Of a stretch of 64,000 bases of DNA, positions 45,770 through 58,235 are shown piece after piece. The DNA is taken from positions 186,001 through 250,000 of the forward strand of contig MU405216.1 in the NCBI GenBank assembly GCA_022836615.1. Direction: 5' to 3'. Every line of letters begins with the position of its first letter. The stretch's first letter is position 1. The position numbers and the translations under genes were made by a program. Below the pieces are notes generated by a model. The model made no database searches. It was given only the letters and a program-made list of their open reading frames with translations, and was not told the origin of the DNA. Source of the DNA: Annulohypoxylon bovei var. microspora. Taxonomy: Eukaryota > Ascomycota > Sordariomycetes > Xylariales > Hypoxylaceae.

Positions 45770-48346
45770 TCAAGTCCAAGTCCCATTTGCCGGTCCGAAG
45801 TATCCGACGTCCGGCATAGGTAACCATGGCAAGCCTTGCCCATCAGCAGTGTTTTGCCACCTAGAGAAGCTGTCAGCATCATATTCGCGGCCGTGTAATC
45901 AACCCGTATTGATAGGGGATACTTACACTGTATTTCCCCACCAGTCTGGGAACTGCAGGTTGGGCCCGTAGGTCACGGCAAAGAAAATAACAATGCCACT
46001 AATGGCAAGACCCGTGTCGAGGGCGGCCGCGAGCACGTAGTTGTACTTGGTCCACCAAGCATAAAATCTCTTATAAATGATCTTGTTGAAGACGAGGTTG
46101 ACGATGTACCAACTGCTATAATTTATTCCGGTCGCTGGCGGGACATTATACGTCCCCACGAAAATAAGTGGCCAGTTGATCTTGCGGACGAATTCGCTGC
46201 CTGTCTTCTTCCAGACGTAGTAGGTCATAGGTGGCAGGATCAGGCCGATCCAGAAGAAATGCAGCAAGCCGCTGTAGATCTTGCCGACGGAATAGAGACG
46301 CGCAGGGCCGACCAAGCCCCAGATGACGGAACTACTATAGACGGTGCGTCCTTGCGGGCAAGAGAAGCCATTGGGTTGATCCTCAGAGCAGATTCCGGGT
46401 ATGTTACCCAACATCCACTAAAATAGTACAAAGTTAGTGCTGCTTAGAGAAGTAACATTAGGGGGGTAGATTGAGAGCTGCTCACCAGAGTAACTCCGAC
46501 TTGTGTAAGGGCACCAAGCACTGTAGCTATGCCTTGCGCGAAGAACATAGTGCGGGGCGGGATCTTCAAGTAGTGGCCCAACTTCATGTCAGCGGCAAAG
46601 TACAACCCCTGACCCACAACATCTGTCGATAGGGTCTTGAACAGGATGTTGGCCATCGGCTTTCCCTGGAACATATAACCGCCTATGAACTCGGACAACA
46701 CGTTAATCTGATTGGCATCGACATTCGTCACGCCCTGAATCATGCCGCACGGCACCATGTAGATCATTCCCATCAAAAACGCAAGAACGATTCCATAGAC
46801 GGGTAAACCTGTGTGATACACTTCTGTCATGGCCACGCTCATCCCGAAGACGATAAGCACAATCGAAGACCACCAGTACCAGGGAGCATCTCTATAGCTC
46901 CTCATAAGCCGCGCATGGATATCGAGCTTGAGGGTTCCACGAAGTGCGTGATTGATCTCTTCCCAGTGGAAAAAGTAGACATGTGATAAGACACTGTTAC
47001 ACATTGTAAGCGTCTTCGCTAGTAAGTAACTGCAAATTTGGGACCTACCTGGTAATCGACGCGAAAGATAGACCATAGACGAATGCAAAAGTTGCAGGTA
47101 AGTACGGTGGTGAATACGCCTCATACTTCTCCTGGTCAAACGCATTGTTGGTGATAACTTTTGCTGTGTCGTAAAGTTCTCCAAAGCGATCGTACACATC
47201 TGCTGTGCAGAGGGGCAGATAGGACGTGAACCACGTGTTGGTGTAGAAGATGGCGGGGGTGACGATCCAAAAGAAGACCGCAAATCCCACGAAGACATTC
47301 AGGGCCGCCCAATGGGGGCTAAGTAGCGGATTAGTATTGTATACGACCATGGACCAGTCGAAAGTCAGGGGAAACAGTCCTAGGCCTGTTACCATCCCAA
47401 AGACCTGGTTTACAGCCAAGTTGTCTGGTGCGATCCAGCAAATCCAGGTGAAGTAACTCAGCCCCGTGAATATCAAGCCAGGAAACCAGTACCACACGAA
47501 CGAAGCAGTCCCTACCACCATGAAGAACTTGATACGAGTTATCTTCCAACCATTAGCCGTCGCATTAGCTCGCGAATGGATGGAGCTCAGCAGCGCAACA
47601 TTTCCAAGAACACCAGGCCAGATCATTGTTGCTGGTTTGACAAGCAGCGATCGGGAAAGGCCGGCGATGCCATAGCCGCACAGCTGACAGCAAATGACTA
47701 CCATCACTGAGAATCCAGTCGGCATTGAGAAGCCGTAGAACCTGGCAGCTTGGACAATGTTCGTGGCGTCAGCAGAGCCGAATCCGAAGGAAACGTTACT
47801 CATGACGGTAACCATAGCATGCTCCTTGATGTTGAACCGGCGATCGGGGTTAAACCGGCCGATTGGTAGTAGCTTGGCGAGAGCGACTCCAAGAGGAAAA
47901 GCCAGCAATTCTGCGACGAGAGACACGATATGAACACCCGGATAACGTAGGGAGAAGAATTGATTCACACCGGCCCCCAAGAACACGAATAGCTACCAAC
48001 AGTTAGCGAGGACTCGATACTATTCGAACTCGTCCCTTCAACGTACAATACCTAGAAACCAAGCCCTGAAGGTGTTTACAGGCATGGCGGGATCGTCCGT
48101 CTCCGGCACGACCGCCCTCACAGCCGGGAACGGGCTCGTGTCGGCATCATAGTCGCCCTCCTCTTCGACCTGCTGGAGAATTTCGCCTATGTCGACCTCG
48201 AGGTCTAACAGATGTCCATTTGCGACCTCCACATCTTGATCGGTCGTAAAGTGGCCCCCTGTCTTGAGATCAGTAGGCAGGTCAACGCTACTCTTCTTGT
48301 CGCTAGCGCTATTTTCAAGCTCTAGGTCGCTTTTCTCGGCTACCAT
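45770..48346 (-). CDS. OPT-family oligopeptide transporter
   Basis: A 777-residue plasma-membrane transporter for small peptides (tetra- to pentapeptides, or glutathione-like substrates) driven by protons. The exons are 48346-48047, 47992-47049, 46993-46486, 46417-45927 and 45860-45770; only a donor at GTACGT (48046) keeps frame into LFVFLGAGVNQFFSLRYP. The acidic N-terminus is followed by FRAWFLG. Family marks include NQFFSLRYPGV, FNIKEH and LGHYLKIPPRTMFFAQ, the OPT KIPPR motif, plus many hydrophobic segments. The last exon encodes a WQNTADGQGLPW tail. The gene is leftward, downstream of the HET gene, in its own transcription unit. Confidence 0.94.
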
Positions 48347-49546
48347 CGTGGCGGTAGACCTCTCCGCGAGGATAACAGTTCAGTAAACGACGGATTAACG
48401 AATGAGCTGAGAACTGAAACGAGGCGAAATGCCCATTGTTATTGGAAATCGAAGTCGGCTCTACCTTGACGAATGCGGCATGAGAGAAGCCGAGATGTTG
48501 GCCACCATTACGCGGTCGCAAGTTATTGTTAAGTAGTTTATCTCAGAGTGATAAGACCTCGGGATTAGTCTGATTAGGTGTCTCACTTATCGTGGTTCCC
48601 ATATGTCACCGTTGTTATTCTGTAGGTCCCGAGCTCTCTTCATGATAGATAAGATCGATTAAACCGCGGAGAATAACCTTGTAAATCTAAAATAGGCAAT
48701 GCTACCAGTTTAATGTTGGACGGACTGGATGGGTTGACGAATGGGTCCCCCCACCTGAGCCAATCAAAACCTGCAGGTTTATCTACATCTCCTCCTGCCC
48801 CTTTTAGTTACATCGGCTAGATAAATCGGGACATCTAGACCGTTGAAATTCACACGTTAATTATTAAGCTGTGTTCATAGTTAGGGCTATCTTGTTAGCC
48901 AGACATTACCTAACATAGAGCATAATGAATAGAACTCTAATTATTTCCTTAAATAGGAGAGTGCCCGTACAGTTTATGATAAACGTAAGCTATAAATAAT
49001 GGCCAATCAATTTCAAGAGCTGTGCCTTATTAGGAAAGTTCTATGCCCTACTGAATTAAACTTTGATTCTTGATTGGTTCAAATACTGTGTTTACTAAGT
49101 GCGGGACACTGTATTCTCCCCTATTCCTTACAAGAGTTATCACCTCGGCTTCAGACCACCAACACATCTCCTGACCAACTCAAGCGGCTATCTGAGCAGG
49201 TAGGTACCTAGGCGGCTAGTTAAGCATAACAATAACGCCACTTTAGCACCACATACATCCACTAATTTGCCATCGCGCATACTGAACATGGAAGAGGGAA
49301 AAAATGAAGTAAAAACCTTTAGTAGTCGCCAGCCGCTTGATAGGCCGATATACCTTCAGGTCGTTATACGCAGGAGGCGAATCCTCCATTCCCCAACTCG
49401 TTATCGTTGAGCGAATTAGTAACACCTTTCATAGCGTGTTGCTCGTTGAATCGTGTGGGAAGCCAACGTACCTAACTTTATGTTTAAAGGGTTCCAACAC
49501 AATCCTCTCTATGTTGAGAAAATCTATCTCCAGCTACCTAGATATG
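48347..49546. other. Intergenic, 1.2 kb, OPT upstream region
   Basis: This holds the OPT promoter and the 3' flank of the HET gene. A GGTAGGTACCTAGG motif lies at about 49199-49212. No coding signal. Confidence 0.6.
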
Positions 49547-51719
49547 CTAAACTATATGTACATACTCGAATTTTGAGCCGTTGAATAAAGCCTTCCTTAG
49601 AGCAACTTCCGCTGCATTCTGATTATCCTCGGGATGCTGATATTCGAATATGCCTACACGAACATAATGGTCCGTACCAGTTATGTCGGTCACGATGAGT
49701 CCCGTTGGGGTGTCACCTGTTTCATAAAATGGTACGAGTTCGACAAGAAATACTTGTTGTTCCCCTTTTATGCCTCTATCGAGGATGTGCACCCCCTCTG
49801 CTGTATCTGGAACCAACACGAGCATAGTATGATCGGTTTCTTCAAATACAGTGTTGGGATTGCTTTCAGTCGCAACCTTGTAGTGGTGTCCTCCAATTGT
49901 GCCCAGGCTTCTAGTCCTCACATGAATCTTGACGTATCCTCCCTTGACCGCGCTGAACGGCGCTATTTCATTCTTCAGCTCAACCCCATATTCACAAATT
50001 CTTATTTCTTCGCCTTCTTCGCCCTCTTCAGCAATATTCCAATTACTGCTAAACGGATATCGACTGCAGGTTATTATACGACCGCTGAGTGAAGACCAGC
50101 TCCACGATGGAGATCCGGTAGGAATGCGGCTCGTACTTTGCGTCTGATGCACCCGCCAGAGGAATTCGTTTCTCCAGGAGTAATTCTCGGGGTCTGAAGT
50201 ATCTAACATAAGACCAGCAAGGTATACTAGCTTCTGATTTCTCTCCTTCGCCATGGGGATGAGGCTCGATGCCAGGGCGGAAACTGCTGGCAACTTGTCT
50301 GCAGGAAAGCCCAAATATCTTTGGGTGTAGTCATTGACGAGGTTCCTCCACACGTACGTAACTGGATAGTCCCGAAGTCCAGATATAGTATGCACATTGG
50401 CGACTCGAGATTGATAAGTAGTCATAACGCGAGCCTTCAAAATCGGCTCGAACCCGCCGCAGCTAGCATTAGCCACCGTGCAAGTGAAATACAAGTGATG
50501 AGAGGAGAAGATGAGAATGCGTCGCGACAGCAGGGCCTCTTGGAGCGTCCATCCCCGTAGTATGATAGGCTCGGGGGGGCTTCGTCCGTTGAAATAATCC
50601 AACTCGGCTAGGGCCTGAACAGACCCAAATGTGCCCAACGAGGTTTTTGCTCGTAGCTTTATTGGGCCAACGTTATAATTCACAACGTCTTCCTCGCGGG
50701 GCACAATGAAGCCTTCTGAGCACTTGGCGGCTGATGCGGCGCAAATCGTAACCGTACTCTGACCATAATAAAGCTCCATGCGAGATATTTCGTGGACCTT
50801 GTCTTCGATGTCATCTTGAAAGATGCAGAGAGCATCGATCCACAAGTATTTCAATCCTATTTCGTTAGTAAACCACGCTGCGTCACGAAGACTCTTCGGC
50901 AGTTGTGATACCGGGATGCCTTTTCCAAGATAGTTAATATTATCATGAGTTAACTGTATCGGCTGTGGTCCTCCCCAACAGTACGATAGAATTGCAAAAC
51001 CTTGGTGGGACACTGCCTCCTTTTCAATAGCCGACGGTGAGTTCTGGCCAATCAATTTAATGTGAAGCTCAGAGTTATGTATGACTAAATGCAAGAGGCG
51101 AGAAGGAATGGAGTTGGGGTCAATGGATGCTGGCCCTTGACGGGCCATTATATCGCCTATTGATCGCCTACATTGTTCGTGGTCATTCTGACACGATTGA
51201 ATACAGCGGCGAGCAAACTCTATACTAACAGGGGAAGCAGGGTCTAACTCATAAGGACGAGTAGTGATATCAACTGAGGCGGCGTTGTCTAGAAACATGA
51301 ACATCAGTGAAACCAATCCCATAGAAATAATTAGTCGGGAAAAGCAATACATCTACGGTACCTTCACTTGTCCAAAGTGATACCCGTGAGTACCCACGAA
51401 CATCAATATTCCCTGTCTCATCTTCCAGTATCTCGTCTACCCTAAGAACAAGGTCCGCTGGAAAATCTGGCAAATTCTCTTCCTCGTATCGAATTGAGAA
51501 TGTCAGGTTGTGGTGAGTGGTGAGAAGGTCATCCGATCGAATATTCTTCTTCTCAAGACTGACCATGAAAGCATGAAAGAGCGGACATCCAGCTTGGTCA
51601 GCCGCGACGGCTTCCTCGACACCGCAGCTGAACTGCGTAGTACTTTTATCAAGTCCGAAATCAAGTGTGACCCGTTGGCAATGCTCACAGGTATGAGGCG
51701 ATTTTGATGTAAAGGCCAT
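49547..51719 (-). CDS. HET-domain protein
   Basis: A 699-residue protein of the heterokaryon incompatibility class. The exons are 51719-51362 and 51288-49547; the 73-nt intron joins WTSEDNAASVD. The N-terminal region (TCEHCQRVTLDF, then GCPLFHAF) is typical of the long HET proteins. The HET domain proper begins around FAILSYCWGG and continues with LPKSLRDAAWFTNEIGLKYLW, IDALCIFQDD and YYGQSTVTICAASA, ending near RGWTLQEALLSRRILIF. The C-terminal half is poorly conserved. Such proteins can trigger cell death after non-self recognition, but most paralogues have no tested function. Confidence 0.93.
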
Positions 51720-52811
51720 AATGAATCGAACTTTGAAGTTGGCTTAGTTGGGTCAAAATTACACGATGGGTTATTGTCATAATCTCAAAATCGAATAGGG
51801 GTCAAAATGGTGTTAAATTAAATGGGTCATGTGCGAATTGCTGTTAATGGTACTGTAAAGCACTGTATATTCGCTATCCCCTTGGTCACTTACCTGGGTA
51901 ACTTACAAGCGCTACATATGTATACATATCTAGTTGGCAATGAGTGCTGATTAGATAATGATGAGATAGATCAATATACAGCTTAATACAGTGATATTAA
52001 CACATGCTCTATTTATTTTGACGCTATTCGGGCGGTCATAAAAGAAAAAGCAAACCACATTGTTTGGATGTTGTATTTCTCAAGTGTAAAAGCTCAATCT
52101 AAAACGAGGAGAAATCCACTTATTACTCCAAATTACGTAAGCACACCCACAGGGTGGGGTGTGCTGTAGTTATAAAATATAGCACAATAGCACCTAGTGG
52201 TGAGTTTTAACCCTGTAATTACGAACGCACTCTTTAACATCTACACATGTAGAAACCTTTAATGGTATGCATTTATTCCATATGAGCCCCTTGTTTTAAT
52301 GCGAATACTTTATTAATCATCATTCATAGTTATCAAGATTATCTTATAATTTTGTATAGCTAGATATATAATGCTGTTGTCAATTCCAATGTTCTCTTTA
52401 CTACTACTTAATTGCCGCTTCTGTAGGTGTTTGCAGACAATTGCCAATTAAGGGTGTAGCAACACGCCACACACCCATTAAGGGTTAAGGGAGGTGCATA
52501 TTCTTTCAACTCAATTGAAATCCATTTTCATATTTTTATGTTGTTCATTATTTCAAAGTTTTGTCATTGTAAGTAAGGTTAATGCAAATATACATTGCCG
52601 AGAAACATCTTATACGTCATGGGAATGTAACCGCTACGTCATGTTCTCCTCCTCACATACCAGGTATCATAACTAGAAAATCGGTACGAATTCTCATCTG
52701 AATGATCTTTCTAACACTCAACTAAAAATCAATACCTACAATGTGTTTTCCAAATCACACTTTAGCATTTACCACATGAGTTAAATCGGGATATCCACAG
52801 TATCATCAACA
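51720..52811. other. Intergenic, 1.1 kb, divergent upstream region of the HET and DUF1295-like genes
   Basis: AT-rich, with no coding frame that has a domain. It contains two similar stretches around 52140-52170 and 52440-52490 with CACACCC/GGGTGTG-type sequence. Confidence 0.55.
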
Positions 52812-54452
52812 ATGGCTGAGCAAGACCGCTACGGTGGTTGGTTTGGCGGCAACAAAGCCGACAAGGTGCAAGAGAAGGCACAGCAGGTCATTCCAAAGGC
52901 CTCTGGTGCAGAACAAGATCGGTATGGTGGCTGGTTCGGGGGGGACAAGGTGGATCGGGTAAAAGAGGCAATACCCCAAGACCTATCCAAAGGTTCTGGT
53001 GCAGAACAAGACCACTATGAACGTTCCTTTGGTGGAGACAAGCTCTCGTCGGCTAGCCAGGCTAGCGAGAGGCTCCCCCAGGTATCGGGTGCAGAGCAGG
53101 ATCGATACGGGCGCTGGTTCGGTGGTGACAAGCTAGCCGACATTGAGAAGCGGCTCCCTAAGACCTCCGGGGCTGAGCAAGACAGATATGAACATTGGTT
53201 TGGCGGGCACAAGCTTCCTACTAGACTTGATATCGAGAAGAGGCTTCCTAAGACATCTGGGGCCGAACAAGACAGATACGAGCGCTGGTTTGGCAGACAT
53301 GATGGCCCGTCGGCTACCCAGTTGAAGGAAAGCTTGCCGACAGGTTCCGGCGCAGGTTCCGGTGCAGAACAGGACCTCTACGGATCTCATTTCAAAACCA
53401 GCCATCCAGCCAATGTCAGATTTGTTGGAACGACCTCAACACTAGGCCTTCTCCAACATGCAATCCTTCCGTCCTTTGGTTTCCACGGTGGCCTTAGTGT
53501 CATTGCTTACGGCGTTGGCCGTTACACTGACAAAGTCGAAGCCAAAGATTGGTTGTGGCCTAGCGGACAGGTCGCCAATGCTTGGTGGAGTGCCATTGGA
53601 GCCCCCGTGGTTTACGAAGGACTATCTCTCTCAGAAGCGTGGGATGCTCTGTCGTATAACCAAAAACTTCTCCTTGTCGGAGTTAGTGCCTGGGGTATCC
53701 GTCTGTTCTACCGTGTTGCATCGCGCACCCTTCGACGTGGAAAAGATGACCCTCGTTATGAAACGTCTGCGAGGAAGCAGCCAGATTTCTGGAATAAAGC
53801 ATTCTTCACCATGTTCCTCCCTGAGGCCCTCATTCAAGCCTTGATCTCTTTACCTTTCACATTGCCGTTCCGAGCTCCAATCGCTAGCGCGCTCGCTGCC
53901 CCCTTCCCCGAAGCCACCACGGTGTCTCATAGCCTCGCTATCTTCCTTTTCACAACCGGTTATTCTCTGGAGGTCCTAGCTGATTCTCAGCTCGAATCTC
54001 ACAGCCGCAGAAAGAGCACTGGACTGAACCGCGAGGGCGTATGGAGCATCGTTCGCAACCCTAAGTAAGTTTCTTGATGAACACCTTCAAATATTCGTGA
54101 CAAAACGCTAACTATCATTAGCTATCTTGGTGATGTCCTATGCCACTTGTCCTTCCCTCTCCTCCTCTACAGTGCCGGACAGCTCCACCCACTCACGCTA
54201 ATTGGTCCTATCGCCAATTATATTTTCCTGCGTTTTATTGGAGGAGATAAGGAGAACGAAGAAAGTCAAGAAAACCGCTACTCTAAGGAAAACCCCGTGA
54301 AGTACCAGGAACTCCAGCAGTACAAGCAAGCCAAGAACAGCTTTTGGCCCGGCGTGGGTGAAGTAAGCAACAAGTGGTTGTGGGCTATCGTTGCGGCCGG
54401 GGCCGGTGGTGTCGTTCTTGAACGATCGCTAAACAGTCTCCTAAGATCCTGA
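52812..54452 (+). CDS. DUF1295/steroid-reductase-like membrane protein with N-terminal tandem repeats
   Basis: A 527-residue protein. The exons are 52812-54064 and 54122-54452 (intron 57 nt). The first about 200 residues are seven imperfect repeats built on GAEQDRYERWFGG (each about 27-34 residues, separated by charged Lys/Glu/Pro linkers); only the first lacks the leading Gly. The rest is a membrane protein with about six hydrophobic segments and the DUF1295 signature GLNREGVWSIVRNPNYLGD near the exon join, related to the steroid 5-alpha-reductase C-terminal fold. Family members may reduce double bonds of lipids or sterols; activity here is unproven. The lysine-rich tail ends just 28 bp before the convergent zinc-finger locus. 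Confidence 0.85.
52815..53400 (+). repeat. In-frame repeat array encoding GAEQDRYxxWFGG units
   Basis: Seven copies of about 80-100 bp encode the repeats in the preceding gene. The two most alike copies, at about 53160-53295, share an IEKRLPKTSGAEQDRY block, which suggests recent duplication. Confidence 0.85.
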
Positions 54453-54480
54453 AACTGTATCATACATGTACCACAAAACC

Positions 54481-56081
54481 TCATACCTCTGTAACTGCAT
54501 TGTCATCCATACTCAATAAATAATCCAACATGTTCTCTGTTCCATTAATAGAAAAGTCAAACGTCACATCCGGATAGTAGTCCAAGCCTGTCTGCAATTT
54601 TTGGGTTGTATCAGCAATTGACGAGAGCGTAGCAGCATTAGCGGCAACGTTCTCAACAAGCGTGCCTGACAGCTCGGCTTGCTCGACTTGTGATGATGCC
54701 GCCATCGCTTGCTGACTCGAAGGCTCATTTATCTGTGCGCCAACTCTTTCGGGATCTGAGGACGTTTCCCCCTGGCCTTCGTCTGAATCATTAGAATATC
54801 TCTCTGAGAAATCGTCTATTAGGCGACTCATTAATGTATATTCGGTTGTATGCAGAACGGCCTCGAGATCGCGTTCCTCCCGTGATGTGTCGTAAGGAAG
54901 TTCTCCATTAGCTTGCGAGTCCTCGTTCGCGTAAGAATTCTCGGAGGCTTGAAATCATTTCATGGATGGGCCCTTGGACATACGGGGAGACTGGGCGTTC
55001 CACCCCCGGGAAGTTAATGTCCCATATGCTATACCATTGCTGTTCGATACCTAGCTTCTTGTCCACCCTGTCCGAGAGCCTACGAAGTTGGTCTTGTGAC
55101 AACCCTTCCGGCTCTCGGAAGTCACGTATGCTACATCGCCGATCTCGTATATGCGCCCTTTCATCCAACTGAGAGTGAAATGTATCCCCACAAGAAGGGC
55201 AATAAAGCGGCTGTACGTGTTTTCGTCGGAGGTGCTGTTTGACATAACTAATCTTCGTCAAGTCCTTCAGAAGACAATTACGATGTCGAAATCTATCGTG
55301 CTTGTAATATGGACATACAAAGGATAACCTCATGGTGTTATTTTCATCCCTGTTAGATGTGCTTTTCCCCTTATTTGGAAGACTCTCGTCCTCATCTGAT
55401 TCATTAACACCCTCGTCGTTTCCGGTCTTCTGTCTTTTTTTTCGATTGTGAAGAGCCTTGGCCATTGGTTATATTTTGCATTGGTCTTTTACCAGCTTTT
55501 GAGCCTCCGTGGTAACCTCTCGAAGCCGCAAATTCTCTGAACGCAGTTCCCACTATCGCAGGAAGAGCCTGGTGGAAAGGATGTCCATCCTGGATGAAGT
55601 CATCATCGCTCAAATCTAAACTCGGGTCCAGTCCACTAGAATCATCAGGATCCTCATCCGATGCTCTCACACCTTTGCCAATCCCTACTAATACTACTAT
55701 ACCGCTTTCTGGTGAAACCCTGTTGTTGGTTCCATCGTCGATTCTTGATATTCTTGATATTCCTGATATTCCTGATATTCTTGATATTATTGATTCTAGC
55801 CAGCTTACCATATTTCTTAGTGAAAATCCGTTGCTGGTCCCATTGTCGATTCTTGATATTCCTGATCTTGACCAGCTTGCCTGAACTATTCTTGTTGAAA
55901 ATGTGTTGTCAAGATTCATCGTGTGCCCAGACCTCCGGTAAGCCGACGGCTCATCCAACTCATACTGAGTGTGTAGCCCTCTATCGGCTATGGCATAGGA
56001 TCGATGCCACATCTCATTAGCTGAAGACTGGGATTCATCACCCAATGCATTAAAAGTTTCGATAGGTAGGGACATGTTCAT
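54481..56081 (-). pseudogene. C2H2-type zinc-finger protein, frame-disrupted
   Basis: One locus reads in three frames. Frame a (56081 to about 55445) encodes a Ser/Asp-rich N-terminus (MNMSLPIETFNALGDES) with an Ile-Ser repeat. Frame b (about 55465-54908) encodes the conserved part: FVCPYYKHDRFRHRNC, VKQHLRRKHVQPLYCPSCG and IRDRRC, the layout of a large ascomycete C2H2 family. It then has YSIWDINFPGVERPVSPYVQG. Frame c (about 54950-54481) continues as an acidic, Ser-rich tail. Frames a and b meet at a run of eight A on the minus strand (55435-55442 as T on plus); removing one base would join them. No usable intron spans either break. Two frame breaks point to a decaying gene, but frame b alone, starting at its own ATG (55465), could be a short 185-residue protein. 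A homopolymer sequencing error is possible at the first break. Confidence 0.6.
55737..55798 (+). repeat. 9-bp minisatellite (ATTCTTGAT/ATTCCTGAT), about 6-7 units
   Basis: The tandem array lies inside the N-terminal part of the zinc-finger locus and encodes an Ile-Ser-Arg/Gly repeat on the minus strand. A single ATTCTTGATATTCCTGAT pair recurs at about 55850-55867 within a longer related block, so a unit of about 100 bp was also duplicated. Confidence 0.75.
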
Positions 56082-56171
56082 GTGCAAATATGTGATTGAC
56101 AAAACAGCTATTATCCTTACATTCCAGGTCAGCATCAAATAAGCCTCTGTGGATAGTATAGTAAGTGGCAA

Positions 56172-56683
56172 TTTAATTACCTCTTTGAGTATTGTCAGTC
56201 GTAGGTTTTATTTGTCGTTCATGTAACTAGAGGAAATAAATAAGGGGTAGTATAGGATAAAAAGTTGAAAAGTGTAAGAACAATTGTAATTGTCGAATAT
56301 GACGGATCAAGGCGAGAAAACTACCAGCTTAGCCACCTCTCATTTTGTAGCAACGGCACCGATGTGCTCTCTCCAACATCCACCCCACCAATGAATGTGA
56401 GTGCCACTATCTAGGAATGGTCTGGTATCCAATTGAAATGGCTGGGTAGGTAAGCAGGCAGACTGTGGCTTTTTTAAAATTATCACTAGGGCAATGAGCT
56501 TTGGTGCGTCTATAATTCATACACGATTTACATTTCAAAAAAGCAATATTTTCAATGGAGACAACACGATCCGTTTTCTTCTCTCTATAGCTAACTCGGG
56601 GGAACAATTTGATGCGAAGGGTAGAGATATATACATGTGTAGAATATATACGGCCGTTAAGCCCCTGTCCTTTAGCCCGCCGC
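56172..56683. other. Intergenic, about 0.5 kb
   Basis: This is the upstream region of the zinc-finger locus and the 3' flank of the GH7 gene. No coding signal. Confidence 0.55.
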
Positions 56684-58138
56684 TTAGACGGTGACGGTGG
56701 AGCCGATGGGTCCGAAGCGGATGTTGGACCAGATGACCTTGCTGCGAAGCTGTCAGCCGCGGAACGGTTGAAACGAGACAAAGGGGGGATACATACGCAT
56801 CAGGGATCGAGGCCTCGACGTCGGCCGGGGCACCGGAGTCCTGGGCGCAGTCGCCACGGTCGCCACCGGGCTGGCCGGCCTTCTCGGGGGGGTAGCTGGA
56901 GTCGAGCCACAGCATGTTGGAGTAGTGCTAGAGAGCGGATGGTCAGCAAAACACGGGATCGAGAATAGGGGTCGGGGGAAGCTTACGTCGTCCCAGATGG
57001 ACATGACAAGGACCATGGGGACGTCGAGGGCCTGGTTGAGCTGGTCGAAGCCGCCGACCTCGGTGAAGCGGTCACGGTCGCCGAAGGCGGTGACCTCGGC
57101 TGTGCAGAACTCGGGGGTGATGTCGGAGGTGGCGGGGAAGCCGTCGCCGGTGGGGCCGGGGATCTCGATCTTCTTGCCGTCTTGGACGAAGAACTGGGTC
57201 AGCTTGTTGTCGGAGAACTGGCTGACGACGGTGAACAGCTTGCTGGTGTCGACGGTCTTGCTCTTGCCGTAGAAGTCCGTGTTGCCCATGCGGTACGGGT
57301 TGTAGTCGCAACCGTTGGCGTCGCACTTTCCGGCGAATCGGTCGTCGGAGTAGGTACCACCGCACTGGTCGGTCTCGCAGACGTGGTACTCGTTGGTGGT
57401 GCAGGGGTGGGGGGTGAAGGCGAAGGAGTGGGAGTTGGATTCCCAGACGTCGATCTCAGCACAGCAGGCACCGTACGGGCCAACACCGGCGTTGGGGTCG
57501 TTGGTCGAAGGCTTCCATCCCTCGACGTTGGCCTTGCCGCCGACGAACTTCAGGTCACGGGCGCACTGGGCGTCGCAGTAACCGGTACCGTACTTGGCAC
57601 CGGCCTTGTTGCTGGGGTAGCTCGCCATGCCACCGTCCTCTTCCATAGCGACGAAGTAAAGGGCGGCGTTAAGACCGCAGTCGACGGTGGAGAGGTCGAC
57701 GTCGAAGGTGAACTCGTTGCCCTTTAGGTCGAAGGTCTGGTACTTGTCGGCGCCGTTCATCAGGTAGAATCGGGAACCGATGTTGGTGCCGTAGTCGTGC
57801 TTGGTCAGGAACTTAAGGGTGAGAGCATCGCCGCTGGTGGAGGCACCGTAGGTCTTGCTGTATTCGGCACCCTCGACGGCGCACTTGGTGGCGCAGTCCT
57901 CGGCGGATGTGCACTCCGAGGTCCACTCGTTGCCGTCGTAGCAGTTGTCCGTGCCGGTGGTGGAGTGAAGCCATCGCCAGTTGGAGTCGATGGTCACTTC
58001 GGCGTTGGTCGCGGTACAAGAACCGCCGCTGGTGCACTTCTTCCAGCTCATCTGGGGGTGAGTCTCGGTCTGCTCCGTTCCGACCTGTTGAGCGGATGCC
58101 AACCCGAGAAGGGCGGCCGACACGGCAAGGGACAACAT
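56684..58138 (-). CDS. GH7 cellobiohydrolase I (single domain)
   Basis: A 446-residue secreted retaining cellulase that releases cellobiose from reducing ends of cellulose. The exons are 58138-56987, 56927-56797 and 56741-56684. The signal peptide MLSLAVSAALLGLASA is followed by QQVGTEQTETHP, the usual mature start of CBHI. The catalytic centre is EIDVWES, giving Glu228 (nucleophile), Asp230 and Glu233 (acid/base). Loop sequences TPHPC, CGGTYSDDRFAGKC and NPYRMGNTDFYG match the tunnel-forming CBHI type more than the endoglucanase type. It ends with VIWSNIRFGPIGSTVTV, with no linker or CBM1. Base and codon use is GC-rich and C-ending, far more biased than neighbouring genes, which fits high expression. 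The ATG at 58138 starts the signal peptide. Confidence 0.97.
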
Positions 58139-58235
58139 TTTGCTGTGGGTTACCAAGATAAGAAATTCTAAACCTAGAGAGCGATGGTGAAGCGTAAGAC
58201 CAGAGACATGGTGTAGCATCTGGGACTCGAGTCGG

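Noticed and set aside
57182..57727. 181-codon plus-strand open frame opposite the GH7 gene
   Set aside because: It is antisense to conserved catalytic sequence and is a by-product of GC-rich codon bias.
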